Positions 11,726 to 24,611 are shown, counted from the first letter of the stretch. The stretch: DNA of 64,000 bases from Haliotis asinina (GCF_037392515.1 NC_090282.1:56692843-56756842), one strand, 5' to 3'. Program-made: numbers and translations. The notes: a model not told the origin generated them from the letters alone.

Positions 11726-11930
11726 GACATGTAGTCTATCTTATAGTGCTGTACCCATTATGGTGTGATGGTGATGTTACAATACTTTATACTGTACATA
11801 ACACTTATATGAGGCCTATTGTGAGTAGAGTGCAAGTTTCTAAATTACAATTTTGTTTCAGTAAAGCAATGGGTATACACATTGATACATTTTGCCTGAG
11901 AAATAATGGGTTAAATAATTGACTATTGTC

Positions 11931-11936
11931 AATAAA
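11931..11936 (+). terminator. Possible poly(A) signal of AMT gene 1 (distal)
   Basis: AATAAA about 395 bp after the stop codon. Confidence 0.4.
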
Positions 11937-11939
11937 TGC

Positions 11940-14180
11940 TATTTGTACAGCGTTGCGAAATGACGCTTGGAGATGACACACTTGATCTGAATCATGTATA
12001 TCCTCTTTTTCGTGAAATTTTGATATTTAGAATATTACTTTGGATCGGCTTAAGACTTATGCAGATGTGCAAAGAATCCATTTTATGTAAACGTCTCCCA
12101 GCTAAGCCGTGTGGTTCTGTTAAGTAGTGGACTACTGGTTGTCAAGTGTGTTCATTAGCCGTGCCCCAACACTGTACAAAATGCTTTGCCAATGAATGTG
12201 TGATAATTCCATAGGTTAGATAGGCAAGTATAGATGCACGGTCATCACCATTAGGACATCAGGTCGACAACCTAATCTACAAATTGTGATTTAAACTAAC
12301 AGTTGTTGTGGGGACTTATGCAAATCGAAATGTGGAATTAATGAACACATAGATGTGTTTTCAGCATCTCTACACAAATTGTCCAAAGAAAATATGGCAC
12401 TTTATTTTGTATGTTCGTAACATGCTTTGCATCTAGAAAAATATGATAGCTTCAAAGTGATAGCTATCTAACCGTCATCCATATCCCTATAAACGGACAT
12501 TGTGCTATTAAATAACATACGCTGAAAAGATACAAGATAAATAGCAAATATTGCATATGTTAGATATTATGCATGGCCGTTAACACTGTGATAAAGCGAT
12601 TTCACACTGTGTTATGTATTCAGTTACTGTGTTATCTCTGAATTGTGTTCCAGCTGTTACAAACACCATGACATCTGTTATTTGACAATGTAGGCCAATC
12701 ATTCGCTTGTGCAGCTGTTTGCCTATTCTTTCTACCAACAATTACGAGCGTGAAAATAGACACTGATTGATTTTAAAACTTAAAATAGGCTGATGCTATG
12801 GCCATCACATTTACAAAAACATGATTGAAAAGCTATTTTGTTTTCATCCCCCATACAGAAATACACGCAACTCCACATTATCCCGCAAAGAGTCATATAC
12901 ACGCACGCACATGAACACTGTAGGACAAGCAAGCACTTTCTTATAACAGTCCCGCTAGTGAGCCAAGGCAGAATAGATCCCTAGTGGCCGTGTAATGGAA
13001 GTTTACAATCAACCCAACCATATTAGTAGAGTTTGTATGGCTTAATCCCGGTAAAGGCAGTTTAGATACGTCTTATCTCCAAATGTTCTCAGTAATGTCT
13101 GTTAGAAAGCAACTGAAGAATGCTGACTTTACAAACTGGAGATGATAGTCTTTTTGTCTGAGTGAACTCCCGTTTAATAAAACCTAAAGAGATCACTCAA
13201 GTTAGTTGTTGTTACTTTCGTTACATGCGTTACATGTTTTTAATACAGTATAGTATTACAGTAAGTAGCCTTGACAAATATCAAAGTTGTATTATTTGTT
13301 GTAATTAGCGTGTTTGTTGACCATTGAAAATGGCCAAAACACCATTTTTGTCTTTAATTTTGTTGAAGAGTCTGGCATCATTTTTAAATTCAGTAAACAG
13401 ATCCAAGGGACAGGGGCGGCTCAGTCGTTATGCAATAGTTGGTGTATCATATCTGATATAATCACATGTAAACAGTCTATGCGAGGATGTTTGTTGTAGA
13501 AAACAGGCTCCACTGTTTTCAAATTCCGATAGTATGGTCCGTGATTGACTTTACTGTTGTGTTAATGTCAATACATTCACATTTTCTGTAAATATGATTT
13601 TGGACTTACCATACCATATACATTTCCGGTTATTCTTTTTTTTGTAACATTATGTTTCATTTAGGACATAAACATACTGTGTTGGAAAACCAGAGGTATA
13701 TAACGAACTTATAGATATATATCGTGATTTTATACCTCCGAATGACTTTGATTAACCAATCACAATCCAGTATTTTCTGAAGTCATGGTAGAATAATTCA
13801 TGCATGGGTAAAATCTGTAAACGTCTGTTTGTATCCTTTTTGAAAAGAATCGTTCACACGAGTGGTGTAGCTTTTAAACACTAACATTTGTCACTTTGAA
13901 TTCTTGTATACAACAGGTGAAAAAACGGTTTTATTTCATACTGCTGGAAGTGTGAATAAAGGCTCATGTATATAATTGATCAATAAAATGATGGTGGTAT
14001 TTTCTCACTGATTTTAGCAGGTTGTTTATTATCAGGAATGTACATAGCAAATATGATAAATAATTGTAGAGCTGTTAAGCGTCATGTCAAGTCATGCAAT
14101 TTCCGTCAAATGAGATTAACATTATTACCCAAATCTTGCTGAATTTATATATACATCTGATTGTCAAACTTAACTATCGC
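11940..14180. other. Intergenic, nothing recognised
   Basis: AT-rich sequence. Only short open frames of about 60 codons without family motifs or splice context. Confidence 0.7.
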
Positions 14181-14259
14181 GTTATACATTCACCACATCA
14201 AACCCAGGCTCTGTGGAAATCATTCACTGCATCAAACAAAGCTATAGATAACGCTATAC

Positions 14260-15170
14260 ATGCACAACATCAAATCTAGATCACGGCAATACATTCACAA
14301 CATCAAATCTAGATCACGGCAATACATTCACAACATCAAATCTAGATCACGGCAATACATTCACAATATCAAACGAAGATCACGGCAATACATTCACAAC
14401 AACAAATCTAGATCACGGCAATACATTCACAACATCAAATCTAGATCACGGCAATACATTCACAACATCAAATCTAGATCACGGCAATACATTCACAACA
14501 TCAAATCTAGATCACGGCAATACATTCACAACATCAAATCTAGATCACGACAATACATTCACAACAACAAAACGAAATCATGGCAATACATTCACAACAT
14601 CAAATCTAGATCACGACAATACATTCACAACATCAAATCTAGATCACGGCAATACATTCACAACATCAAATCTAGATCACGGCAATACATTCACAACATC
14701 AAATCTAGATCACGGCAATACTTCCACAACATAAAAAAATCTAGATCACGGCAATACTTCCACAACATCAAATCTAGATCACGGCAATACATTCACAACA
14801 TCAAATCTAGATCACGGCAATACATTCACAACAACAAAACGAAATCATGGCAATACATTCACAACATCAAATCTAGATCACGGCAATACATTCACAACAT
14901 CAAACCTAGATCACGGCAATACATTCACAACAACAAAACGAAATCATGGCAATACATTCACAATATCAAACAAAGAACAAGGCAATACATTCACAACATC
15001 AAATCTAGATCACGGCAATACTTCCACAACATCAAATCTAGATCACGGAAATACATTCACAACATCAAATCTAGATCACGGCAATACATTCACAACATCA
15101 AATCTAGATCACGACAATACATTCACAAAATCAAATCAAGAACACGGCAATACATTCACACCATCAAATA
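14260..15170. repeat. 33-bp minisatellite with degenerate flanks
   Basis: About 27 copies of a unit close to AACATCAAATCTAGATCACG followed by GCAATACATTCAC. Degenerate units reach from about 14180 to 15300. Because the unit is 33 bp and one frame lacks stops, it reads as 303 codons of an 11-residue repeat (YIHNIKSRSRQ). A 3-bp insertion near 14730 keeps that frame. There is no splice or promoter context, so I treat it as non-coding. Confidence 0.9.
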
Positions 15171-15309
15171 ATGTTCACGTGATGTATTCACTGTGTAACA
15201 CCTAGATCACGCTATACATTCACCACATCAAACCAAGATCATGTGTTACACATTCACATAGAACCTAGATCGCAAGGAATGCATTCAGCACATCAAATCA
15301 AGGTATTTT

Positions 15310-15920
15310 GTAACACTCCATCAAACTGAAATTTCCCATAAAACATTAATAACTCTCCCAGGTTAGATAAGGACATCAGCCAAGAGACACAGTGATTGTT
15401 AAACGTGAAGCTACGCAGAAACATTAAAGGTTCATGTATATATTTTCTGTAAACTCTTTGTCCAGAAGTACAAAGAACCGAGCGATGCTACTACTTATTA
15501 TTCATGTTATTCAACTAATAACTATTAAACTGTGTACGAGGGAGTAATTACGCACTCTCCAATGTCATGGCATACATGAAGATCGAGCTGGATGCATGGT
15601 ATGCCCAAAGTGTTGTTTCTATTTACAGCATATGAACTGAACTTCATTGTACATCTACAGCAGCAACGATTTGCTGACGATCGTGGCCCATATCGTCACA
15701 CTCAGTGGGTGCTCCAGCTGAATGACGCGCAGTCATCCTGGTTGGCAATGCCAGGCCGAGTCGTAAAATCACACCCCATTTCTCCTTCAAAGGAGCCATT
15801 AATCAATTATTAAAATGTCATGGAAATTTCAGCGTACCTATGAACACAATGTCATATCAGTTAGGGCGGCAATGACAGTCGCAGAGATAGGGGGAGCGTT
15901 CAAACGTTCGTGATAGGCGG
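15310..15920. other. Intergenic, nothing recognised
   Basis: No gene or known repeat was identified between the minisatellite and the AMT exon fragment. Confidence 0.6.
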
Positions 15921-15988
15921 CTTCAAGAGCAAGAAAGCCCCTGAAATGGGATCTCTGACGAATGCATTGCTCGGAATGTTTATGCTTT
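15921..15988 (+). pseudogene. Duplicated end of AMT gene 1 exon (pseudo-exon)
   Basis: 68 bp matching the last part of exon 1084-1366 with four mismatches (FKSKKAP, then NALLGMFML). The donor site is lost (TTTGATGGG instead of TTTGGTAAGT) and the Trp codon has become TGA. A short intron-like CCTAATT and an ACTCAC lead-in to a GTAT microsatellite follow, as in gene 1. No other AMT exon was found nearby. Confidence 0.9.
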
Positions 15989-16033
15989 GATGGGATCGGC
16001 CTAATTCACTCACTCACTCACTCACCCACTCAC

Positions 16034-16135
16034 GTATGTATGTATGTATGTATGTATGTATGTATGTATGTATGTATGTATGTATGTATGTATGTATGTA
16101 TGAGTGTGTGTGTGCGTGCGTGCGTGCTTGCTTGC

Positions 16136-16167
<32 letters not shown>

Positions 16168-16287
16168 ATGTATGTATGTATGTATGTATGTATGTATGTA
16201 TGTATGTATGTATGTATGTATGTATGTATGTATGTATGTATGTATGTATGTATGTATGTATGTATGTATGTATGCATGTATGTAGGT
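16034..16287. repeat. (GTAT)n microsatellite
   Basis: About 250 bp of GTAT repeats interrupted by a GTGT/GCGT stretch at 16102-16150. All open frames here are repeat artefacts (CMYV or IHTY repeats). Confidence 0.97.
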
Positions 16288-16289
16288 AA

Positions 16290-19200
16290 GCATTCGTTAT
16301 TACCTCAATAGTCAGGAATCGTCCATATATACGCCAGTAAAATGTTGCTTTCCGAATCTTCACTACATTTTTCAACACCTTGACCGCTATACTTAAAGGA
16401 ACACTAGTCACTAGTCTTTTATACGCCTGTCTATTTATGTCTCCATAAATGCTCATGAGATTTTGAATATTCAGAGCGTTCAATCAGCCTTAAATATCAG
16501 TGTAATGTGCTTTAATTGCAAATATAACGGTGCCAGTTTTGAATAACCATGATAATGCTTTTCAGTGAATGTACAAAAATTGTTATGTGAAATTATCAAA
16601 AGTGACTACATTCTCATGAAGGTTAATGCGTATTTTCCTTTCGTTTAGAAATTGCAGCAGTCATGCTCTGCTTGTAAATAAGAAAGAATTAATAAATGCC
16701 CATGTACAGTCATGACAGCTATTTCCAGTATACACCATGTACAGACAGTATACTGCCAGTAAACACTACCGTTATATCGTTTTGCACTATTGACTGATAA
16801 ATATGTAAAACTGTGTTCTGTCAGTTCGTGTTCGCGTCAGTCAAAAGCATGCTCCTGTTATACTTGCTGAACCCAGAGCTACAGATATCATCGATCCGTA
16901 CACTCTTGTAACATTACACGTGAATGACAGCTGTTTAATTAGCATGCAATCGTAAGGGAAGTAATTGTCACGTTAAACATATTTCATCGATACTTTCACA
17001 AAATAGAAACAACGCACTTGGTCTTAGACACCGCTCATGTACAAACGCTATGCACTGTAAAGTCAATACACAGTCATATTCCTTAAGGGATCTAAAACGT
17101 ATCGCAGCGTGCAAATTTTCAACTGTATTCCTGATGTCATATCACTTACATACTTGCAGACAGACACTTAGATAATTACCTTTGGGGTTCAATATACACT
17201 TCGGGTATTTTGTCCCAACGGTGAGACGTTTATATTTTATTTACGCTTCATTCGTTTTTTTTTTCAAGTAGGTTAATGAAAGCCATTGCAAACAAACTCT
17301 GGAAATATACGGTGCACTGCTAATAAATTGTTTTGAACTATCAGCATGTCTAAAGCTTAACACAGTCATCTGATGAAATAATTTCACTGTTGGTGGTTTG
17401 AACACATCTGTTCTTTAAGATAAATTAGACACACTTGGGTAGAAATCCTCATATCATGCCCGATATTTTTCTCCTTTCTGTAAGATCTAAAGTTTTTTGT
17501 TTGTTTTTATAGAAACGCATTGTGTTAACCTGCATCAGTACATTTTTGTGCTAACAACAAATGATGCATTGTTCTACCTACATTCTATGTGGCATGGTTG
17601 GACAACTGAGACAGTGGGGCACACTTTGGCATAAGGTACAGTACCTCCTCCAACTTTAGCCATAGGATTATCTTCCAACGGTTCCTGCATTTAATTTCTA
17701 CTATTCCACACATTTTTTAACTATCGAGCGATGCTTGTCTCCGTCGATTTCAAAGAAGTCAGTCATATAACCCTTGCTGTAAAGCTGTTTGTTAAAGATT
17801 ACTTGCTAACTATGAGAGTAAAATGATCCAGTCATAACATAAACTCCGATACCAGAATGAAGAAACGCACCAAACTGCCAGATGCTTACAAACACAAAGA
17901 CGTATTTGCAAAGTGGTGGTAATGGGTGGAGTGACATTCAACAAGACATGTTGGCGGTATATTACCAGGAAAGACGATAGGGAATTAACACAAACGGAAT
18001 GAAACGTTTGATATGGTTTATAACTAGTTTAGTACGTCCGTGTTTGTTGGGTGGACATGGCCCTATTCTATTTCCCAAAGACAACGCAGAAGAGTCGTGC
18101 CTATTCCTTGTCAAGCGCTTGACCAACTTAGCGGTCGGCTTTGACGTCAGTGATCTCTCCCCGTATTGTTACAGACCCACCCACATTGCTGTCATCTACT
18201 GATGTTCGCATGACGTTCGTTAGGAAGCCTCCACACGCCCACTCGTATTACGTAAAACTGCAGATCACAGACTGAGGCACATTGAACATGTTTTCGTCTC
18301 TAGTACTAGCTCTTTGATACATGCCCAAAGTACCTGAGAGATCCAAAGCACTGCATTAGTATGAGTGAAGAGTTTAAGTGTTGCACAGATGTAAAATATG
18401 TAGAAAATAAACCGTGACAGTGCCTCAGAGCTATTTGACGATGTTTCTATGCAGTGGTAAGATCAAGAATGACCGCTTACCCAAGAATTTGCTGTAGAAA
18501 ATGCATGTGTGCATTGTATAACAAACAAATAAGAAAGAAATATTGCATGCTTCACAATTGCATTATATACTTATGATTAACCAGGCTTATTTATTACTTG
18601 AAAATATGTACGAACTTAGAACGCAATAGAGTAGCAGTACAGAATCAAACGGCGCTATAACTACAATATTCGTGTAAAACTTGATATGATAAGCATGGCA
18701 CTAGGTTGGATATCCAAGGTGAGACCACGATCTGTAATGTTAAACGACGACATCAAGCACATGCCCACGTGCATAGAAAGTTCCATACCATACTGCATTA
18801 ACCTATAACTGTTCTCCACTGATCCCTAAAGCATCAAATACAATGTTCAATTTCAATGTTAGGAGTTCGTGCAGGGGCCACGAAAGCAAAATGGTCACGA
18901 TGAATGTGTAGATGTTGGCTACTCAGAATCTGTCCATGTTGGCCTCTGAGAACTTCATAGTCAACCAGATTAAAAATATAGTTCACGTGCCAAGTCGACT
19001 ACATAAAATGTACCTTGAAAATGTACAGAACAGACTCATTCTCGACATAGATTTCAAAATCTTTCATATTTTGATTCTAATGTTTTGAAAAAGCCGCGAG
19101 GCCATCTATCAAGCAGTCTTATTATCAGTGCCAAATATTGGCTGCTGTAATAGAGACGTTGAAATTCACAAGTCAACTTTAATTTGTAATAACAAAGAGC

Positions 19201-19550
19201 TGGAAGAGAAATAGTATCTCATAGACACCATAGCAGTAATACACTGTGTATTCTAACACACAACTTTAGGATCGTACAGATTAATATTTCTTGCTTTCCT
19301 ATCCCAGTGTAAAAAAAAAAATACACAACAGAATGTTTTGGAATGAGTGAGGGCACACGACTCCGTGGTCACTACTCCATCCCCAACGTGACCCTAAAGA
19401 CCGGAACTAGAACTATTGAGTGTCTACAATTGTGTGGCATTGTTGATGATTCCTTCACCAATAAGGGGCAATTATCTTTCTTCTCCACTGTCCGAAACTG
19501 GCCCTACTGATGTTACGTTGATGTGAGGATAAAATGTGAGGTGATTACAC
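16290..19550. other. Intergenic, nothing recognised
   Basis: 3.3 kb of AT-rich sequence without motif-bearing open frames. An A-run occurs near 19311-19321. Confidence 0.65.
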
Positions 19551-19555
19551 ATACC

Positions 19556-19995
19556 ACATTATATGGAATCCGAGAAGTGACCTTGTCGCGTTGTCGCATT
19601 GTCGCGTTGTCGTCCTCTCAAAAACAAGCAAAATGAGGAAAAAATTAACCAACGCGCGACAATGCGACAATGCGACAACGTGACGTTTCGCCTGTTTGTC
19701 GCATTGTCGCGATGTCGCGATGTCGCGATGTCGCGTGTCGAATAACATTTTCTCTGTTCCTCCAAAGTGCGACACGCGACATAGCAACACTTTTCAGGTT
19801 CAAAATATGTCACGTTGTCGTATTGTCGCCCTATCTACGATGTCTTAAAAAACCCTAACCATTTACTAAAACGCAACACGCGACAATGCGACATTTCATC
19901 AAAATGTCGCGTTGTCGCATTATCGCGTGTCGCGTGTCGCGTTTTAGTTAATATCTTATAATACATACTGTAGTCAATATTTTAACAAAGCGCGA
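19556..19995 (+). repeat. Left arm of the GTCGC element
   Basis: Contains AACAAGCAAAATGAGG, CGCCTGTTTGTCGC and TTTTCTCTGTTCCTCCAAAG, each of which recurs reversed in the right arm (about 21400-21727). Confidence 0.85.
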
Positions 19996-21229
19996 CGCGC
20001 GGTAATCAAAATTTTATTAGTTACGGCGGAATGTAAAAAAAAAACAAACTATGACAAGCATGATTATTTTTCGATATTTTTAAAGGGTTCAGATAGCCAG
20101 GGATCGACATCAGAACGATGATAAATCAACGTACATCTCGTCGTGAAGTCCAGAGTGGTTGAGTATCGTTTCTTAAACGGAATGGTTCTATACAGACTGA
20201 CCCTTTAGCTGAATTTATTTTGATATAGCAGCCGTAGGTTTGAAACGATACAGGTACATGTGTATCGCAGGATCTAGTATCCGTATGAAAAAAATATGAG
20301 GCATATTGTGAATCAGGCTATGTGCAGGATTAATAATATAGGATTCAAACAGAAGTGAAAAGGGGCATCACAATACATCATTGTAATGAAATATCGTGCT
20401 ATTTATATCAATAAACCTTGAGTGAGTGGAGTGGAGCGGCGAGAAGAGTGAGAGGAGTGAGGGAGGGAAAGCTGGTTTCTGGCACTACAAGTGTACGCAA
20501 CTCTACCAAGTGATGTCATTGTTTCTAATATCCTACTGCTAACAGTCCATTAGTAAGGTGTTTTCCCATTATCACGTTCAAAGTCGACCTAAACTGTCAT
20601 TGAGGTGACGGATGGTTAAGTGATGTCTAATTCGACTTAGTATCCATCCACTGCTGGCTGAACAGAGGCAGAAATCGAACAAATTCATCAGCGTCGGACA
20701 GCACTGTACCACGAAACTGTCAGGAGCCACATTATGGAACATAGTGACCCATACGAGGACATCATCTGATGAATTTGCCGATGTGGCTTGAATTTTAACA
20801 ATATTTTAGTTTTTCACAACCTGTAATCAAACCTGTCATCGAAATCTCCAAAGTGATTAATGTGTATGGTGCTGGAATTCGAACTTATGATAATAACTAT
20901 CTGGTGTGACTAAGGGACTAACTCTGCTCAGCAAATTGCCCCTCCTTGAATGACAGGGGTACAGTGCGCCGTGATTACAGTGAATAGTTGCGCTACTAAT
21001 TCGTTTTGCTGCTAGAACACACTTGACTTGCTAAATCCATTTGCAATATGTAAAACAATAAAGAAAGATTTGCATTAAGTTCAAGAAGAGAAGGCCCATT
21101 GCCATTTCGAGCACTACTTAATTTTAAAAACCACTGGAGGTAACGAAAGACCAGTGAAGTCTGGAATAGAGTATAACATTTTCTGCGCATGCGTAGATTA
21201 ATTTACTTTCTACACATGCGCACCGGTAA

Positions 21230-21727
21230 CAAAAAGGGCGACAACGCGACAATGCGACATACATTTTGTCGCATTGTCGCGTGTCGCGTGTCGCGTGTCG
21301 CGTTTCAGTCAATTTGTTAAATGCATACTACGGTCAATATTTTAATAAAGCGCGACACGCGACAGTGCGACATCGCGACATTTTGATGAAATGTCGCGTT
21401 GTCGCGTTGTCGCGTTGTCGCGCGTCGCGTTTTAGTGAATTCTTACATATCCGAGATTGGGCGACAATTCGACAACGTGACATATTTTGAACTTGAAAAG
21501 TGTCGCTATGTCGCATGTCGCACTTTGGAGGAACAGAGAAAATGTTATTCGACACGCGACACGCGACATCGCGACAATGCGACAAACAGGCGAAATGTCG
21601 CGTTGTCGCATTGTCGCATTGTCGCGCGTTGGTTATTTTTTGCCTGATTTTGCTTGTTTTTGAGAGGGCGACAACGCGACAATGCGACAACGCGACAAGG
21701 TCCCTTCTCGGATTCCATATAATATGG
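21230..21727 (-). repeat. Right arm of the GTCGC element
   Basis: From about 21365 onward it is the reverse complement of the left arm. The part 21240-21360 matches 19880-19995 in direct orientation instead. Overlapping open frames rich in SRCRVVAR-type peptides are artefacts of the octamer repeat. Confidence 0.85.
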
Positions 21728-22340
21728 AATGCGTAATATGTCAAGCAATGACCTGTGTACCGTGCTTATTGACCGAATTGAATCGAATGGGCGTGTGTCG
21801 TCATTTGTCTTGCAGTCGTTCCATACTGCACAATATTTCGGTTCTGATTGTCATGAGTGAATTTGTCAATAATGTGATTATTGACAAAGGATCTCGAGGA
21901 CTGGAATTGGATCTTTATCGAAAAAAAATCATCATGTGGCAAATCGATATCATAATCGACAGGCACGGACGTTAATCGTGTCAGATGTTGTTTGCAAGAC
22001 AATACATTACGCGTGTCCCATCCCTCCGGTTAAGGTACCAGTGTTTAAAGGGAACTGCACATGCACAATCATCACAACTATTTCCTGTATTCAACTTGTA
22101 CAGGCAGTATGCTTCTAGTAAACACATGATTGTATACACAGGTATCACCGACTGCTCAGGGTATTTTGAGTTCAGGTCTGGAATATATATTTGCAAACGA
22201 TGAAAAACACCAGAATAGTGTTGTTATATATGTTTGTAAGTGTTAACGTTTACGTTACAACCCAAACAACAGGTAGGTATAGAATGTTAAATAATCTGAC
22301 CTCAGGTGATCAACCAAGAAGACGTTAATCGCGGACTTGG

Positions 22341-22492
22341 AGTGAGTGAGTTTAGGTTTAAGCCGCTTTTAGCAATATTCCAGCAATGTCACGAGGGATA
22401 CACCAGAAATGGGCTTTACACATTGTAGCCCTGTAGGGAATCAAAACAGGGTCTTCGGCGTGACGAGCGAACTCTTTTTACTACCAGCTTGC
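22341..22492 (-). mobile_element. SINE-A (tRNA-derived)
   Basis: On the + strand the tail reads AGTGAGTGAGTTTAGGTTTA, then GCAATATTCCAGCAATGTCA, then the reversed tRNA-like head (GGTCTTCGGCGTGACGAGCG). On the - strand this is head, body and ACTCACTCAC tail. Confidence 0.7.
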
Positions 22493-22499
22493 GTCTACC

Positions 22500-23360
22500 T
22501 CCAAGGTCCCAAGGGCTTGGAAATGGATCTCATCCCTATGTTGGATACCAGTTTCATCGCAAGGGTTACTCGCCAACTGCTGTGTAAGACCATGAGCAGG
22601 TTTTCTCCTTTCTAAACCATAGCGAAATATGATGGAAAACGTTTCATGTATCGCTTAGTTTTGTGATGTGTCCTATGTGTAACATATTAATAGAAAGTGG
22701 TAAACTTTAAGAAATGTAGTGACGATGGTACATTTAAGAGGATATTATCGAGTCAGAACGTATATTTCTGTAGACGGCATGAGACAGTGTGACTCCTCCA
22801 TTGCCTGTCTACCATTATATGTTTGCATTCATGACAAAAGGGTGTTTCAAGTGGAGACAGTCACAAGGCAAGCGTTAAAAGTTCTTTGTAATTGAAACCT
22901 TCAGCTATTTAAGACTCAATTCCTTTGAGATTCACTTGATCAAACACTGAGCATTTGTGAACAGGTTTCAATAGTTTGGGAAAATTGAAATGGCTTCATT
23001 ATGACATTAAGTAAAATGGTTCTTCGGTTAATAACTTCTGTAACCACGAAGCGTGTCCCTTCGACTCACTAGCTCTCGCTCCACTGCAAAAGAGGTACAT
23101 CAGTGTCAAGGTGCAAGGCTTTGCGGATGACCGCGGTGACAGGGGATATCTAGTGCGTCATTTATAATTGATCTCAGACAAACATTTACCAATCTGTCCA
23201 TTTTCCCTTTGAAACGTATGGAGTGGAACGGCTGTTCGGTTCATCTGAGGTGTGACACTTAGTGTTCATTAGATTTAAGTATCCGTCAAAGAAGAAGAGG
23301 GCAGACCACTGATATCTGAGGAACGATAATCGATCGTCTTAGAACATTCTGATGTTTGCG
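22500..23360. other. Intergenic, nothing recognised
   Basis: No motif-bearing ORF or known repeat seen. Confidence 0.6.
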
Positions 23361-23361
23361 T

Positions 23362-23462
23362 GTTGTTTCGCACCTCAGTTAGCAATACTCCACTATATAA
23401 CACGGTCTGGAGCAGACAATCAAGTGATTACCACCAACAGTCCCAATCTACGCAACTGACAC
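23362..23462 (+). mobile_element. SINE-B fragment, degenerate
   Basis: TTAGCAATACTCCACTATAT, then GGTCTGGAGCAGACAATCAA, then CTACGCAACTGAC. Block order as in the other SINE-B copies. Confidence 0.6.
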
Positions 23463-23504
23463 GGTGAAATTCGGTCCCCGTCTTACAACAAATGTGAACC
23501 GATA

Positions 23505-23928
23505 GGCCAGGAGCATTAGACATGACGTTGGCAAATAATAACAGAAAGCTGAATTTTTCAGGAAAGATTCAGAACTTCATTGGTTTCATTTGATATGTCA
23601 CATGGCATAATTATTGACAAAATATATCTGTGTATAATCATTTTGATGATTTTGGCGGTCATCTTGAAATTGGCGGCCATTTTCCTTGTGAGATGAGCTT
23701 TCATTTGCTATATTACATGACATAATTATTGACAAAATATCTCTGTGTATAATCATTTTAATGATTTTGGCGTTCATTTTGAAATTGGCGACCATCTTGA
23801 AAATGACACAAGGTAGAATGTGCAGAACTTTGTACTTTGCACATGGCAATGATGTTGTGAAGCTTTCCTGAAAAATTCAGCTTTCTACTATTTTTCCAGT
23901 GTTACCTTTATGTCTAATGCTCCTGGCC
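23505..23928. mobile_element. MITE-like element with long terminal inverted repeats
   Basis: Ends are GGCCAGGAGCATTAGACAT and its reverse complement. The inverted repeats run about 75 bp (23505-23580 and 23854-23928) and include AGAAAGCTGAATTTTTCAGG in both. No coding capacity. The centre carries a direct duplication of about 108 bp. No clear target duplication was found. Confidence 0.85.
23594..23800. repeat. Two-copy direct repeat inside the MITE
   Basis: ATAATTATTGACAAAATAT, then CTGTGTATAATCATTTT and GATTTTGGCG, occur twice about 108 bp apart. Confidence 0.9.
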
Positions 23929-24079
23929 AACAAGGATTCTGATGAAATATGAAAAATATTGGTTGTTTCTGTCTCACAACGTAGATGGCCACTGTCATTC
24001 TTTTAATGCGACCCATTTTGGAATAGGTCTTCAGCATACCATGCCTTTAGTAACAGGGGACTCCGTGGCTCGGATGCAC

Positions 24080-24170
24080 AGGGTCGTTGAGATGATTGTT
24101 ACATGTCCCAGTTGCGTAGAGCGATATTCACTGGATTGTTTGGTCCGATCTCGATTATATGCAAACTGAT
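24080..24170 (-). mobile_element. SINE-B fragment
   Basis: ATTGTTACATGTCCCAGTTG and CACTGGATTGTTTGGTC match the reversed SINE-B body. Confidence 0.55.
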
Positions 24171-24192
24171 CTTTCAATGAACCGACACGTGT

Positions 24193-24394
24193 GAAGTTCC
24201 GGGTTACTACTAATCTTTAGCAATCCATGCCTCATAAGAGGCGACGTAAGTTATCGGGTAGTCAGGATCACTGACTTGATTGCCACATGTCATCATATCC
24301 CATTTGCGTAGATAGATGTTCATGGTGATTGTCTGGTCGTACGTGGATTATATACAGACCGCCACCAAATAGTTGGAATATTGCTGAGTGCAAA
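24193..24394 (-). mobile_element. SINE-B copy
   Basis: GGCGACGTAAG, then AGTCAGGATCACTGACTTGA, then CATTTGCGTAGATAGATGTT, then GGAATATTGCTGAGTGCA. This is the full block order of SINE-B on the - strand. Confidence 0.75.
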
Positions 24395-24611
24395 AAAACA
24401 TTCAACAATGATTCAATGATGACGTTAAAACCCAGACCTGTTCCTAGATTCTTTATTACGTATAGATGGCCATGAGGCCAACAGTACAACATGTGTAAAC
24501 AGTGAGGTAAAAACATACATGTGCGCCACACTGTAAATGTGGATCTTAGTACAATTAATATGGTTATATATTCCCAACTTCCTTCGTTTCGATCGGAGTA
24601 CAAACACTTTT

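Larger units (their letters stand above)
19556..21727. mobile_element. Large foldback-like element built of GTCGC octamers
   Basis: The two ends are inverted copies: ATTATATGGAATCCGAGAAG at the left and CTTCTCGGATTCCATATAAT at the right. Each arm is several hundred bp and dominated by TTGTCGCG/TTGTCGCA octamers in both orientations, very CpG-dense against an AT-rich background. A middle block (about 19895-19995 and 21255-21360, with GTCAATATTTTAA) is repeated in direct orientation. A spacer of about 1.2 kb has no recognised ORF. The type of element is unknown; no transposase is visible. Confidence 0.75.

Noticed and set aside
16014-16483. Several open frames of IHTY or CMYV repeats on both strands
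   Set aside because: Direct translations of the GTAT microsatellite; no gene context.
21266-21748. Overlapping open frames rich in SRCRVVA-type peptides
   Set aside because: The octamer repeat gives similar frames on both strands; splice sites and starts are absent.
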